A DNA stretch of 64,000 nt. It comes from CAVYUC01 sp963771595 (GTDB lineage: Bacteria; Bacteroidota; Bacteroidia; Bacteroidales; Prolixibacteraceae). Where the stretch lies: assembly GCA_963771595.1 (NCBI GenBank), contig CAVYUC010000007.1, positions 372,001 through 436,000 of the forward strand, given 5' to 3'. The position numbers and the translations under genes are program-made. The notes under the pieces were generated by a model. It worked only from the letters and a program-made list of their open reading frames with translations, had not been told where the DNA came from and did no database searches. Shown here in pieces: positions 9,007 to 17,880 of this stretch; position 1 is the stretch's first letter, and every line of letters starts with the position of its first letter.

Positions 9007-10029
9007 ATGATTTTGTTAATATTAGTTTTTGGATTTCTGTTTGGAGCCATTCTTCAGTATGCAAAACTGAACAGATACAACGTAATCAGCGGAATGGCCA
9101 CGCTCGATAATTATGCAGTTGCCAAAGCCATTGCAGTTGCCATTGGTGTTGGGGCAATTCTTCTAAACATTGAAATTGGTATGGGACTGGCGTCGTACCA
9201 TGTAAAACCACTGATTTTAGGTGGAATAATTTTAGGAGGTTTGATTTTCGGAGTGGGTATGGCAATATTGGGTTATTGCCCCGGAACACTTGCCGTTTCA
9301 CTTGGAGAAGGTTCGGTGGATGCGCTTTTGGGAATAATTGGCGGATTGGCAGGCGGCTTGTTGTTCACTTTCCTGCTGCCTTCCATTGAAGGTATTTTAG
9401 GCCCAAACATGGGATCGATTTCATTAAATTCAATCACTTCAGGCGGCAATGTTATTTTTTACGTCCTGGTTTTTATTCTGGGAGCCGCATTTATCGGTGC
9501 TGCTTTTTGGGTGCACAAAATTGAAAAATCGCCTAAAAATATGCGCTGGCTGGCGGCCGGAATTGCACTGGCTGTTTTAAATTCAATAGTATTTCTAACG
9601 GTTACCACAAACCGCCCAATCGGTGCATCAACAAGTTACCCTTACCTTGCCGACTTGTTTACCGGGACTACTCAAAATAATTATTACGAAAAAATTCAAA
9701 CACCCGGGCACTGGGAAATGATTTTACTGGCCGGCGCTTTTTTATCCGGGCTGGTTCTTTCGCTTATTCGGAAAGATTTTAAAATAAAATTGATACACGA
9801 AAACTGGAAAAAATACAAAGGAACATCTGTTTCATCAAGAGCAATCTGGGCTTTTACCGGTGGTTTTATTCTGATTTTCGGTGCACGAATGGCAGGAGGC
9901 TGTACAAGTGGCCATGTAATTTCAGGCGGAATGCAACTTGCAGTTAGCAGTTTAATTTTTGCCATTTTTGTTTTTGCAGGTTTACTGATAACCGGAAAGC
10001 TGTTTTACGGAAAAGCAAAAAATATGTAA
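9007..10029 (+). CDS. YeeE/YedE family sulfur-compound permease (TsuA-like)
   Basis: A 340-residue polytopic membrane protein with about 9 hydrophobic segments and an internal duplication. Family hallmarks are 'AILGYCPGT' (Cys91) in the first half and 'GARMAGGCTSGHVISGG' (Cys299) in the second; in TsuA/YeeE such conserved cysteines line the thiosulfate path. It probably imports thiosulfate or a related sulfur species. Fused two-repeat architecture in one polypeptide is seen here, rather than two half-size proteins. No TusA-like or rhodanese gene is adjacent, so the downstream pathway cannot be read from context. Confidence 0.85.
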   Translation: MILLILVFGFLFGAILQYAKLNRYNVISGMATLDNYAVAKAIAVAIGVGAILLNIEIGMGLASYHVKPLILGGIILGGLIFGVGMAILGYCPGTLAVSLGEGSVDALLGIIGGLAGGLLFTFLLPSIEGILGPNMGSISLNSITSGGNVIFYVLVFILGAAFIGAAFWVHKIEKSPKNMRWLAAGIALAVLNSIVFLTVTTNRPIGASTSYPYLADLFTGTTQNNYYEKIQTPGHWEMILLAGAFLSGLVLSLIRKDFKIKLIHENWKKYKGTSVSSRAIWAFTGGFILIFGARMAGGCTSGHVISGGMQLAVSSLIFAIFVFAGLLITGKLFYGKAKNM

Positions 10030-10090
10030 AGTCAATGTTGATTTACGACATAAAAAAGTCAATTATTCATCCATTTATTTAAAATTACGT

Positions 10091-10098
10091 TAATTTTG
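10091..10098 (+). promoter_or_regulatory. Putative -7 element of corA
   Basis: TAATTTTG at 10091-10098 is an exact TAnnTTTG match. It predicts transcription from about 10105, giving a roughly 125-base 5' leader on the corA mRNA that contains the short ORF at 10127 and the hairpin at 10172. No clear -33 TTTG was found at the expected spacing. Confidence 0.4.
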
Positions 10099-10126
10099 CC
10101 CGGCAATTTTTAAAGAAAAAAAGAAT

Positions 10127-10177
10127 ATGGACGAAGGCCCGTATCATAAGAAATTCTATTTGATAATTATTCTGTAA
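10127..10177 (+). CDS. Candidate 16-residue leader peptide before corA
   Basis: ATG at 10127 opens a frame encoding MDEGPYHKKFYLIIIL and stops with TAA at 10175-10177. The stop codon lies inside the 5' arm of the hairpin at 10172-10200, so a translating or stalled ribosome would stop that stem from forming. It lies in the predicted corA leader, 53 bases before the CorA start. Leader peptides upstream of magnesium transporter genes are known (MgtL, CorL in Salmonella), but no sequence homology is claimed. It could be chance; coding status is unproven. Confidence 0.4.
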   Translation: MDEGPYHKKFYLIIIL

Positions 10178-10200
10178 GTGGCTTCGGTGGCTTCTTACAG
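10172..10200 (+). promoter_or_regulatory. UUCG-capped hairpin in the corA leader
   Basis: CTGTAAG at 10172-10178 pairs perfectly with CTTACAG at 10194-10200; the interior contains C-TTCG-G (10182-10187), an exceptionally stable tetraloop sequence. There is no T run after it, so it does not look like a terminator. It ends 15 bases before the ribosome-binding site of corA. Confidence 0.5.
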
Positions 10201-10214
10201 ACACTAAATGAATG

Positions 10215-10222
10215 TAAGGAGG
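10215..10222 (+). promoter_or_regulatory. Unusually strong Shine-Dalgarno site of corA
   Basis: TAAGGAGG at 10215-10222 is a perfect anti-SD complement, 7 bases before the ATG at 10230. Other genes in the window lack such a site, as is usual in Bacteroidota. It fixes the corA start codon. Confidence 0.6.
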
Positions 10223-10229
10223 CACAATC

Positions 10230-11159
10230 ATGATTAAAATCTTTAAAACGTTCGGAGGATATATTGAAATCCCAACATTTGAAAAAAACTGCTGGATAAA
10301 TGTTACAGCACCTTCCCAGGACGAAATTAACCGGTTAAGACATGAATTTAAACTCCCGCAGGATGTAATCCAGGATATTCTGGATACTGACGAACGTCCG
10401 CGCGTAGAATTCGATGATGACTGGTCGCTGATAATCATGCGCATTCCGGTTGAAAATCAGAACAATGGTGTTCCTTTTTATACAGTTCCGCTTGGTATTT
10501 TTATCTGTAATGATTTCACACTGACTCTTTGTCTTCAAAAAAACGAAATACTCCCCATTGAAAACGCATCGCCGTTTCGTGAACAATACCGCGAAATTTC
10601 CGACAGCATCAATTTTATTTTGCGCCTGTTTTTGCGGGCAGGAAATATTTACCTGAAATACCTGAAACAAATTAACCAGCAAACATCGCTGATTGAACAG
10701 GATTTGGAAAAATCAATTAAAAACAGGGAATTGAACAAATTGCTGAAAATGGAAAAATGCCTCGTGTTTTTCATAACTTCCATTAAGGCAAACGAACTTG
10801 TGCTGGCAAAAATAAGGAATTCGAAAAAAATTACCACCGAAATAAACGAGGATTTGCTTGAAGATGCAATTATTGAAAACAAGCAGGCACTGGAAATGGC
10901 ACGCATTTATTCCGATATCCAGAGCGGAATGATGGATGCATTTGCCTCGGTAATTTCAAACAACCTGAATGTAGTGATGAAACAGTTAACTATTGTTTCC
11001 ATTCTGCTCATGATTCCAACATTAATAGCCAGCTTTTTTGGAATGAATGTGCCCAATTTTTTCGAAAATTCAGCTAGTGCTTTTGTTATAATAGTAATTG
11101 TTTCGCTTGCTCTTTCCCTTCTGGGAGTGGTTGTTTTGCGGAAACGGGAGTGGTTTTAA
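10230..11159 (+). CDS. corA: CorA-family magnesium/divalent cation transporter
   Basis: A 309-residue CorA-type channel/transporter for Mg2+ or related divalent cations. The large N-terminal cytoplasmic domain is followed by a long helix and two C-terminal transmembrane segments; the first ends in 'FFGMNVPNF', the family GMN signature with the common following residues, and the second runs to a positively charged tail ('LRKREWF'). Pentameric assembly in the inner membrane is known for the family. Its mRNA leader carries a short ORF, a hairpin and a strong ribosome-binding site, suggesting translational control. Confidence 0.93.
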   Translation: MIKIFKTFGGYIEIPTFEKNCWINVTAPSQDEINRLRHEFKLPQDVIQDILDTDERPRVEFDDDWSLIIMRIPVENQNNGVPFYTVPLGIFICNDFTLTLCLQKNEILPIENASPFREQYREISDSINFILRLFLRAGNIYLKYLKQINQQTSLIEQDLEKSIKNRELNKLLKMEKCLVFFITSIKANELVLAKIRNSKKITTEINEDLLEDAIIENKQALEMARIYSDIQSGMMDAFASVISNNLNVVMKQLTIVSILLMIPTLIASFFGMNVPNFFENSASAFVIIVIVSLALSLLGVVVLRKREWF

Positions 11160-11200
11160 CCTTGATTTTTTCTGCCAGGATTTTTTAAAAACCACATCAT

Positions 11201-12865
11201 TCAATATACAAAGCTGCTGCCTCCCAAAAATTCGCGCAATAATGAAGTTGGCGGTATTTCATCCTCATCAATTGGCTTGAAGTAAGACAAAAATTTCAGC
11301 AAACGTGTAGATTCAGCATATTCAGGCTGATTTTCCAGAACCAGTTTCAGCAGCGGTTCAGCATTTTTCTTTAACACTGCCAGCTCGTATAAAGTAGCGG
11401 AATTAAACATTCGATCGGCATTTTCCTGGTACGGAAAAATATTACGCTCCTCTCCCCTGCGCACCGACGGCCAGCGTTTTATTGTATCGGCAGCACGGTA
11501 CCCGCGGTATTTGCTGTCGCGAATAATGCGTCGCAACAAGCGATTGTCGGCCGTGGAAATGTGGGTATGCTCGTCGAATGAAATTTGTGTGAGCGCCGAA
11601 ATAAATATTTTGTAGGTATTTTTTTCATCAATTTTAGGCAGCAGGTTGGGGTTCATCCCATGAATTCCTTCCACAATCAGAATATCGCCACTATTTAATT
11701 TTAACTTATCGCCATTCATGTAACGACGGCCGCGCAAAAAATCGAATTTGGGTAGCCTGATTTCCCTGCCTTCAAAAAGCTTTAATAACTGCTCATTAAA
11801 AAAATCAATATCAATGGCTTCCAATGATTCAAAATCAAAATTCCCCAACTCATCGCGTGGTGTTTTTTCCCGATCCACAAAATAATTATCAAGCGAAATC
11901 TGGTACGGCTGCAAACCATTAACTGCCAGCTGCACCGCCAGCCGCTTGCTAAATGTGGTTTTCCCGGATGCTGAAGGTCCTGCAATCAGTACCACCTTAA
12001 CATTTCCATTCCGGGAATAAATTTCGTTGGCAATTTCTGCAATTTTCTTTTCGTGCAGCGCTTCCGATATTTTTATGATGTGGCCGCCCCGTTGTTTTAA
12101 AGTAAAATCGTTCAGGTTGCCCACGGTTGAAACCTTCAGAATTTGCGCCCAATCTTTATGTTCCTGATATATATCGAACAATTTTTTTTGATCCAGCACT
12201 TCCTGCAATTCATCAAAATTGCCTTGTTTGGGAATCCTCAGCAAAAGCCCGTCGTAAAATTTCATCAATCCAAAATTGGAAATGTATCCGGTGGAAGGAA
12301 GGAGATTTCCGTAAAAATAATCACCCAATTCATCCATAAAATACAGGCTCGAATACAAATTCCCCTGCTGCTCAAACAACTGCGCTTTCTCTTCCAACCC
12401 CTGTTTTACCAGCAAATCAACTGCAACTTCGGTAAGCATTCCCTTTTTAAGAAACGGAATATCGCGATCAATTAAAGTCTGCATTTCTTCAGTAATTAAA
12501 CTGATGTCCCTTTCATTGATTTCCCTGCCCAGGCCGTTTAATTCGCAAAAGTAGCCGTTCGAAATTCCTTTCTGAACGCGAAGTGAAACATGCGGCAAAA
12601 CCTCTTTCACTGCTGAAAACAATACAAATATGAGACTGCGCACGTACATGCGAATTCCATCGGGGTGCGAAACATCAATGAATTCAACCTGCTTAGATTT
12701 CACCACGCAAAACGAAAGCTCTTTTACCTGATTGTTTGCGATGGCTCCGCAAACTGTATTTGGAAGTTCGATTTTTAAATCGCGGCTGATTTCCATCAGC
12801 GAAACACCCATCGGGTATAAATGCGTTGAACCCGAATTAATGCAAAAGATTTCTACCTGTTTCAT
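11201..12865 (-). CDS. TGS-domain nucleoside (uridine) kinase-like protein
   Basis: A 554-residue protein with an N-terminal TGS-like domain and a threonyl-tRNA-synthetase-like second domain (about residues 1-230), then a P-loop kinase domain of the uridine kinase/phosphoribulokinase family. The Walker A sequence 'VVLIAGPSASGKTTFSKRLA' lies near residue 290, followed by 'ISLDNYFVDREKTP' with the family catalytic Asp. The ATG (12865-12863) directly abuts the uvrA stop TAA, implying translational coupling. The family is widespread in Bacteroidota as 'nucleoside kinase'; the meaning of the tRNA-synthetase-like part is not established. Confidence 0.85.
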   Translation of the reverse strand: MKQVEIFCINSGSTHLYPMGVSLMEISRDLKIELPNTVCGAIANNQVKELSFCVVKSKQVEFIDVSHPDGIRMYVRSLIFVLFSAVKEVLPHVSLRVQKGISNGYFCELNGLGREINERDISLITEEMQTLIDRDIPFLKKGMLTEVAVDLLVKQGLEEKAQLFEQQGNLYSSLYFMDELGDYFYGNLLPSTGYISNFGLMKFYDGLLLRIPKQGNFDELQEVLDQKKLFDIYQEHKDWAQILKVSTVGNLNDFTLKQRGGHIIKISEALHEKKIAEIANEIYSRNGNVKVVLIAGPSASGKTTFSKRLAVQLAVNGLQPYQISLDNYFVDREKTPRDELGNFDFESLEAIDIDFFNEQLLKLFEGREIRLPKFDFLRGRRYMNGDKLKLNSGDILIVEGIHGMNPNLLPKIDEKNTYKIFISALTQISFDEHTHISTADNRLLRRIIRDSKYRGYRAADTIKRWPSVRRGEERNIFPYQENADRMFNSATLYELAVLKKNAEPLLKLVLENQPEYAESTRLLKFLSYFKPIDEDEIPPTSLLREFLGGSSFVY

Positions 12866-15730
12866 TTAAAGTTCGTTTTTAAGAAATTTTGCCGTATACG
12901 ATTTTTTTGATTTGGCCACTTTTTCAGGTTCGCCGGTGGTAAGTATAATCCCGCCGTGTTTGCCGCCCTCGGGTCCCAAATCAATAATATGATCGGCAAC
13001 TTTTATAACATCCATGTTATGTTCGATAACGATGACCGTATTTCCGCGATCTACCAATTTATTTAAAACTTCAAGCAGCACCCGGATATCCTCGAAATGA
13101 AGCCCGGTGGTTGGTTCATCCAGAATATAAAGAGTCTGGCCGGTATCGCGTTTGGCCAGTTCCGTCGCAAGTTTAACACGCTGAGATTCACCGCCCGACA
13201 AAGTAGTGGATGACTGCCCAAGCGTGATGTAGCCAAGACCCACCTCCTGCAACGTTTTCAGTTTTACAGCAATGGCGGGAATGTTTTCAAAAAATTCCAC
13301 ACCCTGGTTTATGGTCATATCCAGCACATCGCTGATTGACTTTCCTTTATAACGAATTTCAAGGGTTTCGCGGTTGTATCGTTTCCCGTTACATTTGTCG
13401 CAATGCACATACACATCGGGCAAAAAATTCATTTCAATAAGTTTTAAACCTCCGCCCTGGCATTCTTCACACCGCCCACCTTTAACATTGAATGAAAAAC
13501 GGCCTGGTTTGTACCCCCTGATTTTGGCTTCGGGCAATTGGGTAAACAAAGCCCTGATGTCAGTAAAAACACCGGTATATGTTACCGGGTTGGAACGCGG
13601 AGTGCGGCCAATCGGCGACTGATCAACACGGATTACCTTGTCCACATCGTCAAATCCTTTTACTGATTTGTACGGCAACGGATCTTTTACTGATTTATAA
13701 AAATGCTGACTTAAAATAGGTTGCAATGTTTCGTTGATAAGCGTGGATTTGCCGCTTCCCGAAACACCGGTTACACAAATGAATTTTCCCAACGGAATTT
13801 CGAGTGTTACATTTTTGAGGTTATTGCCGGTGCAGCCGCTAATTACAAGCGATTTGCCGTTTCCTTTTCGCCGGACCTGCGGAACTTCTATTTGCTTGCG
13901 GTTGTTCAGATAATCAGCTGTTAACGTGTTGCTTTTCAGCACATCCTCCGGTTTTCCCGAAGCAACCACTTCGCCTCCGTGCCTGCCGGCAAATGGTCCC
14001 ATATCAATCAGGTAATCAGCATTCATCATGGTTTCCTTGTCGTGTTCCACCACAATTACCGAATTACCGGAGTCGCGGAGTTTTTGCAGCGCCATTATCA
14101 ATTTCAGGTTGTCGCGGTGATGCAGCCCAATGCTGGGTTCATCGAGAATATACAGAACATTTACCAGTTGCGAGCCAATCTGTGTCGCCAACCTGATTCG
14201 TTGTGATTCGCCACCGGAAAGACTTTGCGCAGTGCGATCGAGCGCCAGGTAATTCAATCCTACTCCAAGCATAAATCCAAGACGGTCGCGGATTTCCTTA
14301 ATAACTTCTGTACCTATTTTCTGTTGCCGTTCACTCAGGCGGTTTTCCAGCCCCTCCATCCACGCGCCCAGTTCCGTTAAATCCAATTGTGCCAGTTCCG
14401 AAATATTTTTGCCATCAATTTTAAAATGCAGCGACTCTTTTTTCAAGCGCATTCCATTACATTCAGGACAAACAGTTGTTTTTACAAACTGATTTGCCCA
14501 TTTCTGCGCTTTTTTCGAAGGATTATCTTCCCTCTGGCTGTCGATATATTTTACCACTCCTTCGTACGACATCATATAATTCATGCTGCCGCCCAATGGC
14601 GTGTTTTTTAACTGAATGCGCTCATTGGTGCCAAAAAGCACTTCGTTCAAACCTTCTTCCGAAATATCATTAACCGGTGTTTTTAGCGTGAAACCATGCC
14701 GTTCGCCCAATGCTTCTATCTGCCAGAATATCAATGTATTTTTATAGGCTCCCAAAGGGGCAATTCCGCCTTTTCCGATACTTTTACTTTTATCGGGGAC
14801 AATTTTATCGAGGTCGATTTCGCTGATGCGGCCCAGTCCGTTGCACCGCGGGCAGGCACCTTGCGGCGAATTGAACGAAAAATTATGCGGCGCCGGTTCA
14901 TTGTAGGAAATGCCAGTGGTTGGGCACATCAGCAACCGGCTGTAATATTTTACATTGCCCGAATCGTGATCCATGATCATCAGAATTCCATGGCCATGTT
15001 TCATCGCGGTTTGTATGCTTTCCTTAAGCCGTTTGTGGCTGCCATTTTCCACCACCAGCTTATCAATTACAATTTCAATAAAATGGTTTTTATACCGATC
15101 AACCCTGTGGTTATGTTTTACTTCGGTAATTTCGCCATCTATCCGCGCATATAAAAACCCTTTCCGCCTGATTTGCTCAAACAACTCGCGGTAATGCCCT
15201 TTGCGGCCTTTAACTACCGGAGCCAGAATATTAATGCGTTTCCCTGAAAAATCATTTTCTATCAGACGAAGGATCTTTTCTTCGGAATACTTTACCATTT
15301 TCTCGCCCGTATTGTACGAAAAAGCTTCGGCAGCCCGGGCATACAGCAGCCGCAGAAAATCATATATTTCAGTAACTGTACCAACTGTTGACCGTGGATT
15401 GCGAGTGGTTATTTTTTGTTCAATGGAAATTACAGGACTTAAACCGGTGATTTTATCCACATCGGGGCGTTCCATGTTTCCAAGAAACGATCGCGCATAA
15501 GCTGAAAACGTTTCAATGTAACGGCGTTGTCCTTCAGCATAAATTGTATCGAATGCCAGGGATGATTTGCCGCTTCCACTCAAACCGGTAATAACTGTTA
15601 ACTTGTTTCGCGGAATTTCAACATCGATATTTTTAAGGTTGTGAACGCGTGCGCCGTGCACTATAACTTTTTCTTGTCCGTCTAATTCTTCTGAAATTAT
15701 CTCAGGATGGCTTTTAACTAAATTCTGCAT
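12866..15730 (-). CDS. uvrA: Excinuclease ABC subunit A
   Basis: A 954-residue UvrA, the damage-sensing ATPase of nucleotide excision repair. Two ABC modules are visible: Walker A 'GLSGSGKSSLAF' near the N-terminus and 'GVSGSGKSTLINE' in the second half, with signature 'QSLSGGESQRIRLA' and 'TTLSGGESQRVKLA'. Zinc-finger pairs are 'CPECNGMRL' and 'CEECQGGG...CDKCNGKRY'. The ATG at 15730 is preferred over an in-frame TTG at 15736. It starts two bases after the stop of the transglycosylase gene upstream, so the three genes form one operon. Many Bacteroidota have two UvrA paralogues; this one has canonical length. Confidence 0.96.
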   Translation of the reverse strand: MQNLVKSHPEIISEELDGQEKVIVHGARVHNLKNIDVEIPRNKLTVITGLSGSGKSSLAFDTIYAEGQRRYIETFSAYARSFLGNMERPDVDKITGLSPVISIEQKITTRNPRSTVGTVTEIYDFLRLLYARAAEAFSYNTGEKMVKYSEEKILRLIENDFSGKRINILAPVVKGRKGHYRELFEQIRRKGFLYARIDGEITEVKHNHRVDRYKNHFIEIVIDKLVVENGSHKRLKESIQTAMKHGHGILMIMDHDSGNVKYYSRLLMCPTTGISYNEPAPHNFSFNSPQGACPRCNGLGRISEIDLDKIVPDKSKSIGKGGIAPLGAYKNTLIFWQIEALGERHGFTLKTPVNDISEEGLNEVLFGTNERIQLKNTPLGGSMNYMMSYEGVVKYIDSQREDNPSKKAQKWANQFVKTTVCPECNGMRLKKESLHFKIDGKNISELAQLDLTELGAWMEGLENRLSERQQKIGTEVIKEIRDRLGFMLGVGLNYLALDRTAQSLSGGESQRIRLATQIGSQLVNVLYILDEPSIGLHHRDNLKLIMALQKLRDSGNSVIVVEHDKETMMNADYLIDMGPFAGRHGGEVVASGKPEDVLKSNTLTADYLNNRKQIEVPQVRRKGNGKSLVISGCTGNNLKNVTLEIPLGKFICVTGVSGSGKSTLINETLQPILSQHFYKSVKDPLPYKSVKGFDDVDKVIRVDQSPIGRTPRSNPVTYTGVFTDIRALFTQLPEAKIRGYKPGRFSFNVKGGRCEECQGGGLKLIEMNFLPDVYVHCDKCNGKRYNRETLEIRYKGKSISDVLDMTINQGVEFFENIPAIAVKLKTLQEVGLGYITLGQSSTTLSGGESQRVKLATELAKRDTGQTLYILDEPTTGLHFEDIRVLLEVLNKLVDRGNTVIVIEHNMDVIKVADHIIDLGPEGGKHGGIILTTGEPEKVAKSKKSYTAKFLKNEL

Positions 15731-15732
15731 GT

Positions 15733-16665
15733 TCAACTTTGTCCCGTCAGATTTAAGATGGGAATTTTAATTACGTATTTTTTACCTGCCGGATTGGTCA
15801 GATAGCTTTGGCGAAGCCAGGGATTAAATTCTTTAAGTAACTTATAATTTATTCCGTATTGGTGGGCAAAATCGGCAAAATCAGTTACCGGCGTTTTTAT
15901 TTCCACCTCTTTTGTCGGAATAAGCGGATATTTTTCCTCTTCTGAAATATCAAAATTATACTTTTTTGGATTCTCCAAAATCAGTTTTAAAGCGATAATC
16001 CTGTAAACATACCGCTGCGTTTCCGAGACAAACAGCAAATCGTAATAGGTTTCGCTTTTCTGGCGCTCCATCTGCCGCTCAACCCCTCTCATTCCGGCAT
16101 TATAAGAAGCGGCAACCATGGTCCAGTCGCCATATTTTTCATAAGCATCTTTTAAATATTTGCAGGCGGCATAAGTTGCTTTTTCCACATGATAACGCTC
16201 ATCTACTTCATTATTTATTTCGAGGCCGTAATCTTTTGCAGTGCCGGTCATAAACTGCCAGAAACCAATGGCGCCGGCATAGGAAACCGCACTTGGATCG
16301 AGGGAACTTTCGGCAACAGCAAGATATTTAAAGTCGTCGGGAATTCCCTGTTCCTTTAAAATTGGCTCAATGATGGAAAAATAGCGTGGCGCCAGTTTTA
16401 TTAACCGGATAGTTTGTGAATGAAAATAAGAATTGACTATCAATTCGCGATCGAGAGATTCCACCACATCAAAACGCTCAAGGGGAACCCGTTCGCCGGC
16501 AAAAGTTGCCAAATGGGGAATCTCGACTGACTTGAACATTGTCTTCGATTCCACAATTATCTTTTCAGATTCTGGCTTTGCAGAACCAATAAGCATGAAA
16601 ATTATCACGGTATTTAAAACAACTACTGCCGGTAACAAAATCTCCCACCACCTTTTCTTTTTCAT
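15733..16665 (-). CDS. Membrane-anchored lytic transglycosylase
   Basis: A 310-residue protein with an N-terminal anchor ('MKKKRWWEILLPAVVVLNTVIIFML') and a Slt-type lysozyme-like domain. The catalytic Glu is in 'LAVAESSLDPSAVSYAGAIG', followed by 'GFWQFMTGTAKDYGL' and 'VAASYNAGMRGV', the standard Slt motifs II and III. It cleaves peptidoglycan glycan strands forming 1,6-anhydro ends, in the periplasm. The start at 16665 is chosen because upstream in-frame starts (ATG 16686, TTG 16734) add only unstructured residues before the signal anchor. It is the first gene of the operon with uvrA. Confidence 0.9.
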   Translation of the reverse strand: MKKKRWWEILLPAVVVLNTVIIFMLIGSAKPESEKIIVESKTMFKSVEIPHLATFAGERVPLERFDVVESLDRELIVNSYFHSQTIRLIKLAPRYFSIIEPILKEQGIPDDFKYLAVAESSLDPSAVSYAGAIGFWQFMTGTAKDYGLEINNEVDERYHVEKATYAACKYLKDAYEKYGDWTMVAASYNAGMRGVERQMERQKSETYYDLLFVSETQRYVYRIIALKLILENPKKYNFDISEEEKYPLIPTKEVEIKTPVTDFADFAHQYGINYKLLKEFNPWLRQSYLTNPAGKKYVIKIPILNLTGQS

Positions 16666-16861
16666 ATTGTCTTCAGTATTTAGCATACAAAAATACATTT
16701 TTAGCTGCTGTTTTACAACGAAAAATAAATGCAATTATCACAGGATTTAAAACTATTTTTTGAAAAAAAGTCTGTTGAAAATTAACAACAGGAAGTAATC
16801 AAAAACTGTTCCGCACTTTTGCTTTCTTCAAACACCTCCTTCATAAACGTTATTACCATCA

Positions 16862-17071
16862 TTAATCTTCGTGCACAAATTCGAGTATATCGCCCGGCTG
16901 ACAATCCAGTGCTTTACAAATAGCATCGAGCGTACTAAAACGCACGGCTCTGGCTTTTCCTGTTTTTAATATGGAAAGATTGGCCATTGTAATATCTACT
17001 TTTTCGGCCAGTTCCTGAAGCTGCATTTTACGGCGGGCCAGCATTACATCAAGGTTTACAACTATTGGCAT
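16862..17071 (-). CDS. YozG-like Cro/CI-type HTH regulator
   Basis: A 69-residue single-domain helix-turn-helix protein: 'LARRKMQLQELAEKVDITMANLSILKTGKARAVRFSTLDAICKALDCQPGDILEF' covers the five-helix Cro/CI fold. It follows the DUF2975 membrane gene with a 2-base gap. HTH proteins of this type paired with DUF2975 are a recurrent two-gene unit in Firmicutes and Bacteroidota; the pair's function is not established. It most likely binds the symmetric operator upstream of the unit. Confidence 0.85.
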   Translation of the reverse strand: MPIVVNLDVMLARRKMQLQELAEKVDITMANLSILKTGKARAVRFSTLDAICKALDCQPGDILEFVHED

Positions 17072-17073
17072 AA

Positions 17074-17622
17074 TTAAACAGTTAGTTGGTTTTCTTCCTG
17101 AATTTCAATTCCCCGTTTGTAAATCTGGGAAACAATATAAATTATTCCTGACAGAAAAAGAAACTCGTTTCCAACGCCGAACTCTCCAATATCCAGGTTT
17201 AACTGCTTTGAAAGAAGTTCGATAGCAATTCTTCCGGTAAAACTTAAAGCCCAGATTACAATTAAACTAAACGTGATTTTTTCCAGCTTTTTTGCCAGTT
17301 CAATTGAAAAAGGAGTTTTGAGGTTTATTTTTAAAAATAACTCAATTACGATGTACCAAATATGAACTTTGACAGCAGATATTAAAACAGCCAAAAACAT
17401 CAAGGAATTAAAATACCAAATGTTGAATTGCCTGAGTTGAAAAAAGTTTTCATTAATTTCATAAAATTTGCTGGCCAAATCCGGATTTTTGAAGCTAATA
17501 AGAAAAGAAGCTATCCGGCTTCCGCACTCCATCGAAAATCCAATTAACACAATCCAGGCAACTATTTTTAAAACCGTTAAAATCTTTTCTGTTTTAGTTT
17601 TCATCTTTTTTAATTTAATCAT
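17074..17622 (-). CDS. DUF2975 membrane protein
   Basis: About 182 residues with four predicted transmembrane segments ('VLKIVAWIVLIGFSM', 'FNSLMFLAVLISAVKVHIWYIV', 'KITFSLIVIWALSFTGRIAIEL', 'NEFLFLSGIIYIVSQIY'), matching the DUF2975 layout including the loop 'KTPFSIELAKKLEKI'. The ATG at 17622 is used; one at 17604 is equally possible. It is cotranscribed with the small HTH regulator downstream, a conserved pairing. Function is unknown; sensing at the membrane by this protein and relay to the HTH partner is only a guess. Confidence 0.8.
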   Translation of the reverse strand: MIKLKKMKTKTEKILTVLKIVAWIVLIGFSMECGSRIASFLISFKNPDLASKFYEINENFFQLRQFNIWYFNSLMFLAVLISAVKVHIWYIVIELFLKINLKTPFSIELAKKLEKITFSLIVIWALSFTGRIAIELLSKQLNLDIGEFGVGNEFLFLSGIIYIVSQIYKRGIEIQEENQLTV

Positions 17623-17630
17623 CAACAAAT

Positions 17631-17675
17631 ATCGATAATTTTTTATTGAAATTCAATAAATGTTTATCGATAATT
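17631..17675. promoter_or_regulatory. Symmetric operator candidate before the DUF2975-HTH operon
   Basis: A perfect 9+1+9 palindrome (TTTATTGAA-A-TTCAATAAA, 17642-17660) is flanked by two identical direct copies of ATCGATAATT at 17631-17640 and 17666-17675, 35 bases apart. It lies immediately upstream of the DUF2975 start. The arrangement suggests cooperative binding of an HTH dimer, most simply the partner YozG-like protein. Confidence 0.6.
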
Positions 17676-17806
17676 AATACAAATTAAATTCAACAGGATA
17701 AAATTCTTACCCGGCAGAAATTCCGGTATTACAAAAATCTAATGTATGTTTTAATAATAAAAAAAGAGTCACAAATTATTCATCTGCAACTCTCTGATAG
17801 TCAGGG

Positions 17807-17880
17807 TGGAGAATATCGGAATCGAACCGATGACCTTTTGACTGCCAGTCAAACGCTCTAGCCAACTGAGCTAATCCCCC
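17807..17880 (-). tRNA. tRNA-Ala (GGC)
   Basis: Read on the minus strand this 74-base sequence folds as a cloverleaf: acceptor GGGGGAT/ATTCTCC with discriminator A, D-arm TTAGCTCAG...GAGC, anticodon stem TTTGA/TCAAA with loop CTGGCAG, and T-arm GGTTCGATTCC. The anticodon is GGC (Ala). The G3-U70 wobble pair, the alanine identity element, is present. CCA is not encoded. Confidence 0.93.

Noticed and set aside
11150..11195. GTGGTTTT/AAAACCAC inverted repeat between corA and the kinase gene
   Set aside because: Its first arm lies in the corA coding end and the loop is 30 bases, so it is too weak to call a terminator.
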